DNA of 64,000 bases from Usnea hakonensis. Lineage: Eukaryota; Ascomycota; Lecanoromycetes; Lecanorales; Parmeliaceae. The stretch covers positions 1 to 64,000 of the forward strand of contig BLJB01000204.1 in the NCBI GenBank assembly GCA_013423325.1, given 5' to 3'. The notes under the pieces were generated by a model. It was given only the letters and a program-made list of their open reading frames with translations. It made no database searches and was not told where the DNA came from. Of this stretch, positions 1-10,209 are shown one piece after another (positions within the stretch are counted from its first letter, which is position 1; every line of letters starts with the position of its first letter). Position numbers and translations under genes: made by a program.

Positions 1-212
1 GTTAATGTAGTAAAAGGGGGTGTCAATGTAGTAAAAAGGGGTGTCAACCTATCAGGACCCTTTATGTTTCCGTCTCCTCACTCAAGATATAGAGATAGTA
101 ATCTTTCAATTCTCCATTACTTTTAAAGAGTATATATATATATGCATATATATAGATAAACTCCATTGTCTATATACTTGTACTTGAAATCAAAGCATTC
201 TCATCAGCCATC

Positions 213-1237
213 ATGGGTTTGTTCGATAAATTCAAGCGCAAGAAGAAGGATGACGGCAGCCAAGCAGGTAAACCTATCCTTTACATGTACCTTTATTGAA
301 CCGTGCCTTCATATCAAACATCTGTATTCTCAAGATACTAAAGGAATGGAATGGTAAAGGAAATGCTCAGCCCTCGCAATCTACCTACAGGCAACCAGCC
401 CAGTCTACCACAGACCCAACAACCGGCATCGCCTCCACTGGCACCACATCTGCCACTTCAGACTCCAAGCCCAAGAATTCGAAAGTATACTTTGACCTCA
501 CAGTGGCTGGTGGTAAGACTGTTTCCCACCCATACTCCCACCGCCAAATCTCTCAGCTCTAATCCCTTGACGTGAACAGGTACACCGGCGAGGGTCATCT
601 TCGAGCTTTACACCGAGACGGTACCAATAACTGCCGAAAACTTTCGCGCCCTCTGTTCAAAGGATGAAGGGTCTGGCTACAAGGGTAGCAGCTTCCATCG
701 GATCATCCCTGGATTCATGCTTCAGGGTGGAGATTTTACGAGGGGCGACGTAAGTGCATGCTTTTCTCTGAGCTGTCCTGGGCGAAGACAATCTGCCAGT
801 CGATATCGCGCTACCCGAGGCCTCAAGAGACGCTGTGTTTACAATAGCGCTGACTATTGCACTGTTGCAATACAGGGCACGGGTGGAAGATCCATCTACG
901 GAGACAAGTTCAAAGACGAAAACTTTGACTTCAAACACAGTGAGCCTTACCTACTTTCAATGGCAAACTCGGGACCCAATACGTGCGTCAACCCCTACCT
1001 CCTTTACTAATCTTGCTCCCAATGTTTGGTTCGAGCAACGCTGAGTCTGAAGGTTGGTACAGCAATGGATCGCAGTTCTTCATCACTACCGTTCCAACCC
1101 CTCATCTTAACGGCAAGCACACCGTTTTTGGTAAGGTGGTCGAAGGACAGGAGTTCATAAAAGCCATTGAGAGTGTTGGATCGCCCGATGGAACGCCGAC
1201 TGAGAAGGTGGTGATCGTTGGGTGCGGTAGTCTGTGA
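213..1237 (+). CDS. Cyclophilin-type peptidyl-prolyl cis-trans isomerase
   Basis: Predicted peptidyl-prolyl cis-trans isomerase of the cyclophilin family, 219 aa. Five exons fit one frame: 213-267, 360-512, 580-749, 876-982 and 1063-1237, with GT-AG introns of 67-126 nt. The start is the ATG at 213 (MGLFDKFKRKKKDD). About 60 residues of basic then Ser/Thr-rich, probably disordered sequence precede the domain, which opens at KVYFDLTVAG. The active-site block FHRIIPGFMLQGGDF holds the catalytic Arg and is followed by GTGGRSIYGDKF, then MANSGPNTNGSQFF and HLNGKHTVFG. The residue equivalent to Trp121 of human CypA is His here (PHLNGKH), a change known to weaken cyclosporin binding in other cyclophilins. 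No signal peptide or membrane segment, so probably cytosolic or nuclear. The family call is firm; the N-terminal extension is not assigned a role. Confidence 0.93.
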
Positions 1238-1889
1238 GAGATAGGTAATCAGTACGGACAACGACGGAGGGTCAAGTATAAGTTTTGGTGATCGTCGTAC
1301 ATAAATCCCTGGGGAGAAAGTAGCGAGTATGATCTCGATTTTTGGCAAAAGGCTCGTGCTGTATACAAAGGGATCCCACAACCACCCGATGAATTTGGTA
1401 TTCGTCCCGTCTAGCTGATTCCTGATACTATTTGATATATGTGTTAGATCGTGCTGAATACATAGGTACGTCTTCATTCGGGAGAGATTTGAACACGAAT
1501 CCCCTTCCCGTGATTATCATTCTTAGGTCAAACCTGCCGCCTTATCCAAAAAGCACTTTCCCAACGTGTTTCCAGCATCCAAAGTACTTTGTTGCAAATT
1601 TCCATCTGGGCATTAATGAACTACGTACCATAAATGCGAAGCCCGTGGAACCAACTGCCACCTATCTATCATCCGACGCAGCCGCCTACTCCACTCGCTC
1701 TCATCACCTATACGTGCGCCTGTGCGCCAATCACCCACACGCCAACAAACCCACCTAAAATGCCCACCTCACATCCGACAACCCACACTCCCATCATCTT
1801 TTCCTCCCTCACCATCCACCCGATCCCTAACCCAACTGAATTCACAAACCACTACATCCCCCTCCCAACGCCCCAAAACAAGCAGATCG
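1238..1889. other. Intergenic, C-rich toward the right
   Basis: No gene recognised. From about 1640 the plus strand becomes strongly C-rich, giving long proline/threonine-rich frames that read as compositional artefacts rather than protein. Confidence 0.6.
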
Positions 1890-2345
1890 ATGTATCCCCC
1901 CACCACCCTCCCCTTCCTCCTAACCCTCCTCCCCCACCTCCCGCAAACCCTCGCCCTCCCCACCCTCACCCTAACCCTCTCAAACACAACCACCCCCTCC
2001 CTCCATCCCACCCCCAACTTCCTAGGCCCAACATGCTACCACCTCACCCCCTCCCGCGACACCGTCTCCCTCACCCAATGCCAACCCATGTTCGCTACCC
2101 TCCTCAGTAAAGGCGACGTCTATAAGCCGCACGATTGGCCCAACGGGTGGCGAAAGTGTGTCAATGAGTGTACGGTTCAGGTGGTGTCGACGTTGAGGGA
2201 GGAGAGGGAGACACAGTTGTCTGTTATGGAGGTTGTGGTGTTGGCGAGTGAGGTGCTGAGGGAGTGTGAGGGGGTGGGGATGGGGGGGGCGAATGGGTTG
2301 AGGGGGGGGTGGAGGGTTGTGGTTACGAGGTTGCCGGTTGGTTGA
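1890..2345 (+). CDS. Small secreted cysteine-containing protein, unknown function
   Basis: Single-exon ORF of 151 aa from the ATG at 1890. An in-frame ATG at 1722 exists, but only the 1890 start gives a clean signal peptide (MYPPTTLPFLLTLLPHLPQT, cleavage near LA). The mature part has few cysteines (TCYHL, TQCQP, RKCVNECTV, RECEG), which could pair as disulfides. No enzyme family is recognised. The gene is compositionally odd: its first half is C-rich and its second half very G-rich, running directly into a poly-G tract after the stop. It could be an effector-like secreted protein, but that is inference from size and signal peptide only. Confidence 0.55.
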   Translation: MYPPTTLPFLLTLLPHLPQTLALPTLTLTLSNTTTPSLHPTPNFLGPTCYHLTPSRDTVSLTQCQPMFATLLSKGDVYKPHDWPNGWRKCVNECTVQVVSTLREERETQLSVMEVVVLASEVLRECEGVGMGGANGLRGGWRVVVTRLPVG

Positions 2346-2836
2346 GGGGGGGTTTGTTGTGCGCGGGGGGGGGGGGGGGGGGGGGATGGTGGGGGGGGTG
2401 TGAATGTCAATGTTTGTGTTGCTTTTGGGATCAAGGTCCTTGGATGATTGTCAAGAGGTCGGTATTTGGGGGGGGAACTCTCGGTGGAAGGCGGCTAGCT
2501 CGGCGGGCAAGGGTTTCTTTTCTGAGAACATTTGGTTGTGAGACGGCCTTGATTGCGGTTTTTATGATGCTATGACTGTGCTGTAGTGGGCGCGGTCATG
2601 GCTGTGCGGTGGTGATTGGTTGCGACTCTACTGGATGCTTGAGTGGTGGAGGGGTCGAGGTGCTTGATAGCTCTTTTGCAGTACCCTTGGAGGTTTGAAG
2701 AACGTACGGCTGCGATTGAGACTTCGTGTCTAGACTTACAGGTCTATATATGTTTCCCTTCTGTACGGACATGTACATATGTATAACAAGGTCTTTTACA
2801 AAGCAGGCATAAACTTCATCCGACAAATCGCGACAA
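2346..2836. other. Intergenic between convergent genes
   Basis: This stretch lies between the 3' ends of the small secreted protein (plus) and the GH71 gene (minus). It is G-rich to about 2480 and ordinary afterwards. No gene seen. Confidence 0.6.
2365..2385 (+). repeat. Run of 21 guanines
   Basis: An uninterrupted G homopolymer just after the small secreted protein gene, followed by a second run of eight Gs near 2391. Such tracts can form G-quadruplex DNA and are also prone to sequencing-length error. Confidence 0.9.
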
Positions 2837-4239
2837 TCATCCAGAACCCCCAACCCAAGCGTTGTAGTTCGTCAACCCATTCGGTGGACTGTTCGTAATA
2901 GCCGGGCCAGCTTCGCTCACCTCAACACTACTACCTCTCACAATGCTTACTTTTACCGGCCCAGTTCTCCCGTTAAATGGCACAGAGGAATGAAACGCCC
3001 CCACCACATTCGATGAAAGGATGTCTGTCTCATTGCTGCCGATTTGTACCGTAATTGTCGCTGGGCTTGTCAGCAGGGCTGTGAAGAAGACCTTGTCTTG
3101 CACGACGACGTTGGGACTCGTGGTTGGTTGCCAAGGAGCGTTTCCGGCGGTGCCGTTGCTGGATCCCGCGGCGGCGGGTGAGAGGCGGTACCAGAAGTGG
3201 AGCTTCTCCTTTGTGATTCCGGGCTGCCCAGTCTTGTAGGCTTGGATGTAGTATGGGAGGAGGTCACGCCAGTGGTCGTGAGGCATGTTGTCGACATAGG
3301 TTTGGGCTCCTTGAGGGATACCCTGTTTTCTGATCGGACCGATGTAATGGGATTCTCCGTAATCATTCCAGGTAAGAATCTATGATGTCAATTTCCTCTT
3401 TAGTTCAGGCAGGTGAAGAGGTGGTTTGAGACGAGGGGGTGCTCACCTCTACGAATTGAGGTTGCACTTTGAGCACCTGCTCCCAGCGGTTGTGCCACAT
3501 GTCGTCCCCTCGCCAGACCCAGTTCTTCTTGTACTGCGGCAGTTTGGTGTAGAACCATGGAGAAACTGGCATCATGTAGGCCTTGGGGGTAGCGGTTGAC
3601 TGCCAAGCTAAATCGGAGAAGTCGGTCTTGTCAACGGCGCCCTGAGCCCATGCATCCCAGCTGACTAGTGGACCAATCAGTCCACGACAGTAAGACCTAC
3701 AAAGGAGACGAAGTCCGAGCGCTTACAGACGCCGTCGATATATTGCTCGTCAGATGACTTAAAGTCACTGGGTGCAACACTTGTCCATTCTGGAATAAGG
3801 AATAGTGGAGTCGAGTGCCGAATGGTTGCCCAATCGCTGGCCTTGGCTGTACCTTCGAAGGTGGAGACTAGAGGGAGTCCATTAACTTTAAACTGACCAC
3901 GGCTATTGGCGTAGGTGCGGATGGTGTTGATGACAGCCTGGGTCGACCAAGGCCCCTGCGCTGCGTAGTCGAAAGACAGGAAAACTTTAAACCCAGTTTG
4001 GGCGGCCGCAGCGTAGGCTTGTGGTACTTGGGTCGTTGTCGTCTGATCTGTGGCTCCAACATTGAGGGCAAATGCATCGATGCCGGCGGCGAGCGCCAAA
4101 TGCATGTCATCCACCCAGTCACTATGGCCGTACGCATGGGCATTGCCAACCTTGTGCAAATCAGTAATTCAACCTGGCTCATTTTAGCATTCACATGACT
4201 TACTATGAAATGCGCAAATACAGACTTCGGGATCGCCAT
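2837..4239 (-). CDS. GH71 alpha-1,3-glucanase (mutanase)
   Basis: Glycoside hydrolase family 71 enzymes cleave alpha-1,3-glucan, a fungal wall polymer. Four exons on the minus strand (4239-4204, 4150-3727, 3664-3447, 3379-2837) give 406 aa with all phases consistent. Family signatures in order: KSVFAHFIVGN at the N-terminus, DWVDDMHLALAAGIDAFALN, the block GVFSWDAWAQG, then AYMMPVSPWFYTKLPQYKKN, WRGDDMWHNRWEQVL and the diagnostic ILTWNDYGESHYIGP, followed by about 150 further residues. The protein starts almost at the catalytic domain, so no signal peptide is visible. Secreted relatives usually have one, so either the product is intracellular or an upstream exon was missed. It sits upstream of the lysozyme-like and GH55 genes. 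Confidence 0.92.
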
Positions 4240-4324
4240 TTTTGTAGAAAGTGAATAGCTGTTCGTCCTTCGCAGTCGAGAGACACAGAGGAGTAAGCTA
4301 ACGGGTGGTAGGGCGTCGTGGAGG

Positions 4325-4332
4325 TTTATATA
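4325..4332 (-). promoter_or_regulatory. TATA-like box of the GH71 gene
   Basis: TATATAAA read on the minus strand, about 85 bp upstream of the GH71 start codon. Position and sequence fit a core promoter element. No experimental support. Confidence 0.4.
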
Positions 4333-5310
4333 CTCTTTGAAACCATTTCGGATTTCTTACGTGATTCCACGTTACGCATCCTTTAAGTATTCATAGAAAA
4401 GCTGAGATCCAAAGTTGTGAAACGTGAAGGCAGTGTACAATCCCGAAGGATCAGCATAGCCCTGTCCACCAATGACCAACCTCGTCATGTCAGCCTGGAG
4501 GCGAAATCTGAATAAGACTTACATGTCGCGAGCGACGGTAAGTAATCATCGCGTAGCCTGCTCCGATTTTTAGAAAGCTTCTACAATCTCCAGCTCGTGC
4601 ATACACGATTGGTAAAGGATCCTTGCACCGCTACCCGCCCAAGCGGAGCGCCGGTCAGGGTGCCTGACGCGCAATATGGTCATGGGAGCTCGAGTGGCAT
4701 ACTTCAATGGAGCGCAAAGAGCGTCGGAAGCCAGCTAGATTCTCACTGGATAAGGAAGGCAGGTATATTGTATGTTGTACTTTTTATGTGGTTGAAAAAT
4801 GCCACCTTGTAGCGCCAAGCTTTTAGCCCTGAACAGAATGGCTTAGTAACGAGTCGAGCTAACCATTTTCCTCTCAACTCTTCACCTGCCCCATGTAGCC
4901 ATCTTTCGCTCATTCATTTCATGCACTTTGATTACTCGGCCAAGACAACAACCAGTAGAAATACTCGACAGTTTCCGATCATGGACAACTGCTCGCAGCG
5001 TGGATCGATGCGGGAACTCTGCGCTGTATGCAGCCACCGTAAGCATCGAAAATGTTTTGGTAAAGACTTGAGACCAACGGATACTGCTTCGTTTGTATGC
5101 AGTCAGCTGTTGGAACTTCTCCTCGCTGACCTTCCCCGCCTTCCTTGTTTTGCCGTACCAGACAGATATCGTCTACATCATGCTGAGAGACGATTTCATG
5201 TACCGATGCCGCTGGAGCCGTGAGAGCGACAAGGGCCAGACCGGACGGTGGCTCCCAAACATGGTCCCAGTCTGCATGAAGGGGGGCCATCGAAGATGAA
5301 GCTCGCTTGG

Positions 5311-5426
5311 CGGTCTGGATTCAGCAAGCGATCGAAGCAAAGGGAGCAAGGGAGCAAGGGAAACATCGTCCCTGAAGTCTGGTAAGACTGCAGGACGGTC
5401 TGATTCAGCACCAAGCGATCAAAGCA
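5311..5426 (+). repeat. Imperfect 30-bp direct repeat, two copies
   Basis: Copies at 5311-5340 and 5396-5426 share CGGTCTG, ATTCAGCA and AAGCGATC with small indels. A short GGGAGCAA duplication lies between them. The pair lies about 200-300 bp upstream of the lysozyme-like start codon, so it could be a duplicated regulatory site or simply a tandem duplication. Confidence 0.5.
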
Positions 5427-5624
5427 GCTCTCACGCTCTTACAACTATCCTTTGTTGGGGTCTGGTGATACTGAACGCCCGGTGCGTCAGGTTCTCCCTG
5501 TGATCAATCCTGATTTTGAGCAATCTCTATAAAGGCATCCTCCTCTCTCTAGTATTTCATCTGGACAGACAAAAAAAGTCGATTACAATAAATTTCTACA
5601 AACTCTTAGTCTTTCCATCTCGCA

Positions 5625-6540
5625 ATGGCAAACTTTCAAAACCTCGTGTCTGCTTTGATTGTGGGAGCATGCCTCCACCAAGTCCACGCTGGTGTCCTTG
5701 ATCACTCTGCATCCTCCGGCAGTCTTGGCAAGCGTGATGGCGACTTTCTGTCCGAAGTCACCTCGTACAAGCGTGCGACTGGTGGCGTGGTCTCCAACCC
5801 GGCAGTTGCTGTCTCCTCGATAAACAACAATGATGGAGTGGGAGCGGGTACGGACAAATATACCCTATACTGCGGCAGTGGCTCTGCCTTCCCCCCCAAG
5901 TCTGCATGGGTTTCGTTTGTAGATATGTGAGAGATCCTTGGAAGTCACCTTGCTGAAGCAGGGATCGCCGGCTGACAGCTTTTTGCAAAGGTTCAATAAC
6001 AACAAACAGATCATGACAGGCTCTTGCAGTCAGTACAAAGAAGCCAATGATTCTGGAGAAGAAATCGGCGACATCTACAATGCCATCCAAAGTGTTGCTG
6101 CGACGACGAAAGTTGACCACCGCTTCATCCTCGCGGTCATTTTGCAAGAGTCTGGCGGCTGCGTTCGTGCACCCACATCAGGGTTACAGCCAGGGTCAGT
6201 TCGCAACCCGGGACTCATGCAGGACCACGACGGCGATAATACCTGTAACAGCGATATTACAGGACAGGTGCAGAATCCTTGCCCCCAGAGTGTTATCACA
6301 GGCATGGTTAGCGATGGCACTGCCGGCACCGCAACTGGTGATGGCTTGGCTCAGTGCATCAACGAGTCCGGAGATAGCGATGTCACGGCATTCTACAACG
6401 CCGCTAGACGCTACAATTCTGGCTCTGTCGACAGCTCGGGTGACCTCTGCAAAGGCGTTGCGACACATTGCTACAGCTCTGATATCGCCAATCGTCTCAC
6501 CGGCTGGGTTACAGCACCACACGGCTGCTCCCTCGGCTGA
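5625..6540 (+). CDS. Secreted lysozyme-like (SLT/GH23-fold) protein
   Basis: Predicted secreted protein of 283 aa from two exons (5625-5926 and 5991-6540) separated by a 64-nt GT-AG intron with a CTGAC branch-like site. N-terminal signal peptide (LVSALIVGACLHQVHAG), then a KR site at residues 36-37 that could be a propeptide cleavage point. The catalytic-type region has FILAVILQESGGC with the candidate Glu154, followed about 20 residues later by RNPGLMQDH, the spacing and GLMQ signature of soluble lytic transglycosylase/lysozyme folds. Cysteines are numerous (TGSCSQ, GGCVR, NTCNS, NPCPQ, AQCIN, DLCKG, THCYS, HGCS), as expected of an extracellular protein. The likely substrate is peptidoglycan or a related glycan. 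The fold is well supported; activity is inferred. Confidence 0.82.
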
Positions 6541-7661
6541 GCCGGAGCCTCCTGACCACGAATGGATATTGCCATTAGCAATGATCCTGAGGAGGACAGA
6601 TGGAACATGGCAGACATTACATTCGTTTTGACCCGTGAAGCAAGAAAGGGTGGTGGGTAGGAGGGGAATAGAAGTGGGAAAGATGATCATCTAGCTTGAC
6701 AACCTGATAATGTTGTTCTCAACAAACAGCCATCGTTGGGGTCTCACCCAATCTCATTCCAAAAGTTTAAATTTGCCAATGACCATTGAAGCGACCCCCT
6801 TTTTTCTCTCTCTTTTTCTTCTTCTTTGTTTTGGGGGGGTGGTGGGTGGTGGGAAGGGGAATAAAACATACCCCCTGCTTAAATAATCGTAAAGAAATGT
6901 GGTGGGATGAGTAAGGTATAGCATGTGCCGCCAACTACCCCCTTAGTGCCAAGGCGCTAAATGGTTTGGAGGTCTTGACAAACTGTGTCACCCTTTGTAT
7001 TCACGAGATGGACAATCCATCATATGCGACACTTGCTGACGATGCAATTGCATTGGCCTTCTCGCAAGGCGTCGCTGTCTCATATGTCCTTTAGTCATTC
7101 GTCCCAAGTCGCTTTCCTGTAGATTTCCATGTGGCCTTCCAATCTATTCCATCTGACCTTCTTACTCCCCCTGACCGAACGTTGCTTCCCAAGATCCATA
7201 CAGGATCATTACTCAAGATTGTAATGACGCAAGGCACAGTCGAGCCAGGAAGATGAAGCATCCTGACGGCGTGATCCTGATAGGATTCGTCGCTGCGGCT
7301 GGGTTTCAGCTTATACCCTACTTACACTTGAGGTTCTATAGGAGCGCGATGGAGCCGCAAGACACTACTTCTGATTCAAACGCTTTGTACTTATATACAA
7401 AGTCATCCACATCTTTTACGAATTGCAGACATGCAATTTGACTACGTCGCAAGTTCTCTGCGTTCGGATTTATTCGCAGGAGCTCGTCGGTGGAGTCAAG
7501 CTTAAATGCGCCCTTCTTATGAGTGTCATCTGGCTGAACCAGCTACCCTGATCATCTGTTGTGCTTTTGCACCATAAAAGCTCTAATATTTCCAAATTCT
7601 TCTTAGTCTAAACCAAGCTGAAAACTTTGCAGACCCATCTCTCTAACAAAAACGATTCACG
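6541..7661. other. Intergenic upstream of GH55
   Basis: No gene recognised. Contains a pyrimidine tract followed by a G-rich stretch (about 6800-6860). A TATA-like ATAAAAG lies near 7574, roughly 85 bp before the GH55 start. Confidence 0.55.
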
Positions 7662-10209
7662 ATGCCTAGTTTTCCAAGTTGTTCATGGCGCATGACAATG
7701 CTTGTCTTCGCCCCTATACTAGCTGCTGGTATCCAATCCTCGCTCAGCGAATCCGTCGACTCTTACCTTGATGCCCCAGACCAAGCCGTTCTTCAGCCCG
7801 CTTCTCCCATCCAAGCAGCGTCTTGTAGCGGTCCTGTCAAAAGCAATCCGTCAGATTACTGGCTAGATCAACAAGACCACACCGGAAATGCCAGAGGCTA
7901 TGCTCCATTTGTTCCTGGAGACTACACCTATCCCGTATACCGAAATGTAAAGGCGTACCATGCGACCGGGAATGGCAACACAGACGACACACAAAGCTTA
8001 CAGAATGCCATCAATGACGACGGGAACGGCGGAAGTCGCTACAACAACGAGGTGACCACTCGGCCGGCGGAAGTCTTTGTCCCCGGTGGAACTTACCTAC
8101 TGACCAAACAATTGGACTTGCGTCTGAACACGATCCTCGTTGGAGACCCCAACAACATGCCGACCTTTAAAGCGTCATCTGGTTTTAGTGGAGGCACTGT
8201 AGTCAATGGTTATGACTATGCGACCGAATCATCAGGAGGGACCACAGCTTTCTTCATCGCCATGAAGAACATTATTATTGACACCACGAACATTGCACCT
8301 GATACTACTGTCCTTGCTCTGCAATGGGGCATTGCTCAAGCGTGCCAGCTTACGAATATCAGGATCAATATGCCGACCAACTCCAAGGGTCATACTGGCA
8401 TTGCGCTAGATCAGGGCTCTACCACCGCCGTCACAGATGTTGTAGGTTTACGTGGGCCAAATATGAACTCAGCTTTCTGTTGCTAATCATTGCAGTCTAT
8501 TGTGGGAGGCGCTGTTGGTATTCGCAATTCGAACCAGCAGGTCAACTTCAAATCCATCTCCTTCTCAAAGTGTACCACAGGGATTTCCCTAACGGGTGGA
8601 TTCGTCGCAGTCATCCAGAATGCCATATTTGACACCTGCGGTCTCGGTATCAATGGCGGTAATGGTGGACCCCCGGGATCCATCATCATTCTCGACTCGG
8701 CGTCGACAAATTCAGGCCCTGTGATCATGTACCATGATTCATCCAATGACAGCGGCGATCGCAATAATCAAGTCGTTATTGAGAATCTATCTCACGACGG
8801 CAGTAACCCGATTGCTATAGACACAAACGGCAACACGAAATTAGGCAGCACCTCTAAGATCGATACCTGGGTATGGGGGAATGTTGACCCCGGAAACTAT
8901 CAAACAGGGAAGGCGTTAGGCACATCTCGATCCTCCAGCCTCTTGTCCAACGGCAGATACTTCACCATGGCTCAGCCGACCTATGGTCAGTATGCTGCCG
9001 ACCAATTCGTCAATGTCAAGGCTGTCAGTGGTCATGTGTAAGTTGTTACTTGGATTCAACAAACGATCCGGGCTGATAGATAGTACCAGTGTCAAAGGCG
9101 ATGGCTCAACAGATGATTCTGCCTCTCTCAACGCCATCTTAGCTGCCAACGCCGCCAATTGCAAGCTCACCTACTTCCCTTACGGTGTCTATATTGTCAA
9201 GTCGACTCTGTTTGTCCCGGCCGGAACTCGCATTGTTGGAGAAGCTTGGTCAGTGATATCTGGTATCGGCAGCACCTTTGGCAACGCCAATAATCCCCAG
9301 CCTGTCGTGAAGATCGGCAACGCCGGCGACGTTGGCGTTGCCCAAATCCAAGACATTCGCTTCACAGTCGCCGATATAACTCCAGGTGCCATCGTTGTAC
9401 AAATCAACATGGCAGGCCAGAATCCCGGCGATGTCGGACTGTGGAACTCGCATGTGACTATAGGCGGAACAGCGGACACCAACATCAACACCGCCTGCGA
9501 ATCCGGCAACACAGCAGACTGTAAGGCCGCCTTTGCAATGGTACACCTCACAGCCTCCTCATCGGCCTATATAGAGAACATGTGGGGCTGGACCGCCGAC
9601 CATTCTCTCGAGCGTGGCGGTCATCAGAACATCGCAACGGGCCGCGGTATGCTCGTCGAAGCCACAAAGGCAACCTGGCTCACGGGTACCGCTTTCGAAC
9701 ACAACACCCTTTACAACTATAACCTGCACAACGCGAAAAATGTCTACGCCGGCATGCAGCAAACCGAAACTGCCTACTGGCAAGGTGTCGGTTCTCAGCA
9801 AAATGCCCCGGCGCCATGGACGGCTAATAGCCTGTACGGCGACCCGGACTTCTCCTGGTGCGGCGGAGGCGACCAGGCCTGCCGAATGGGTCTCGCGCTG
9901 AACATCGACGGTGGGTCCAATCTCTTCCTTTTCGGGGCCGCGTTCTGGACCTTCTTCCATGGGGAAGTCAGTACCTGCTATAATTGCGCGGCGACAGTTT
10001 GTGGAGCGAATTGCATCACGAATCAAGCGAGAGTGACGGATGGTCCGCAGGGTTTTTATTGGTACGGCGTCAATTCTAGGGCGGCAAAGGTGATGGTTTT
10101 GGATGGTGGTGGGAACCCGTCGCAGTATTATAATCCGGGAGGGTGGGGTTGTGGGAGTGGCTGTCCTGGCGGTGTTGTTGCGGGGTATTTGCCTTTTGCG
10201 GGGACGTAG
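7662..10209 (+). CDS. GH55 beta-1,3-glucanase
   Basis: Glycoside hydrolase family 55 exo/endo-beta-1,3-glucanase, about 815 aa, secreted. Exons 7662-8441, 8496-9037 and 9084-10209; the last acceptor could instead be 9089, removing two residues. A hydrophobic N-terminus (TMLVFAPILAAG) acts as signal peptide. GH55 has two right-handed parallel beta-helix domains, each starting with a pectate-lyase-like block. Here the first is YPVYRNVKAYHATGNGNTDD with VFVPGGTYLLT, and the second is VKGDGSTDDSASLNAIL with YFPYGVYIVKSTL. Other family features are MWGWTADHSLE and GRGMLVEATKATWLTG. It would degrade the main fungal wall beta-glucan. The last part of the gene and its 3' flank become very G-rich while the middle is C-rich. 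Confidence 0.95.

Larger units (their letters stand above)
4240..5624. other. Intergenic between divergent GH71 and lysozyme-like genes
   Basis: About 1.4 kb without a convincing gene; the short ORFs on both strands show no recognisable family. It holds the promoters of both neighbours and a 30-bp direct repeat (5311-5340 and 5396-5426). Confidence 0.55.

Noticed and set aside
1634..2110. Proline-rich ORF overlapping the small secreted protein
   Set aside because: It is a by-product of the C-rich composition; the frame with a signal peptide and cysteines was preferred.
5925..5990. Apparent frameshift in the lysozyme-like gene
   Set aside because: A 64-nt GT-AG intron (5927-5990) with a branch-like CTGAC restores the frame and gives the expected DMFNNN junction, so the gene is intact.
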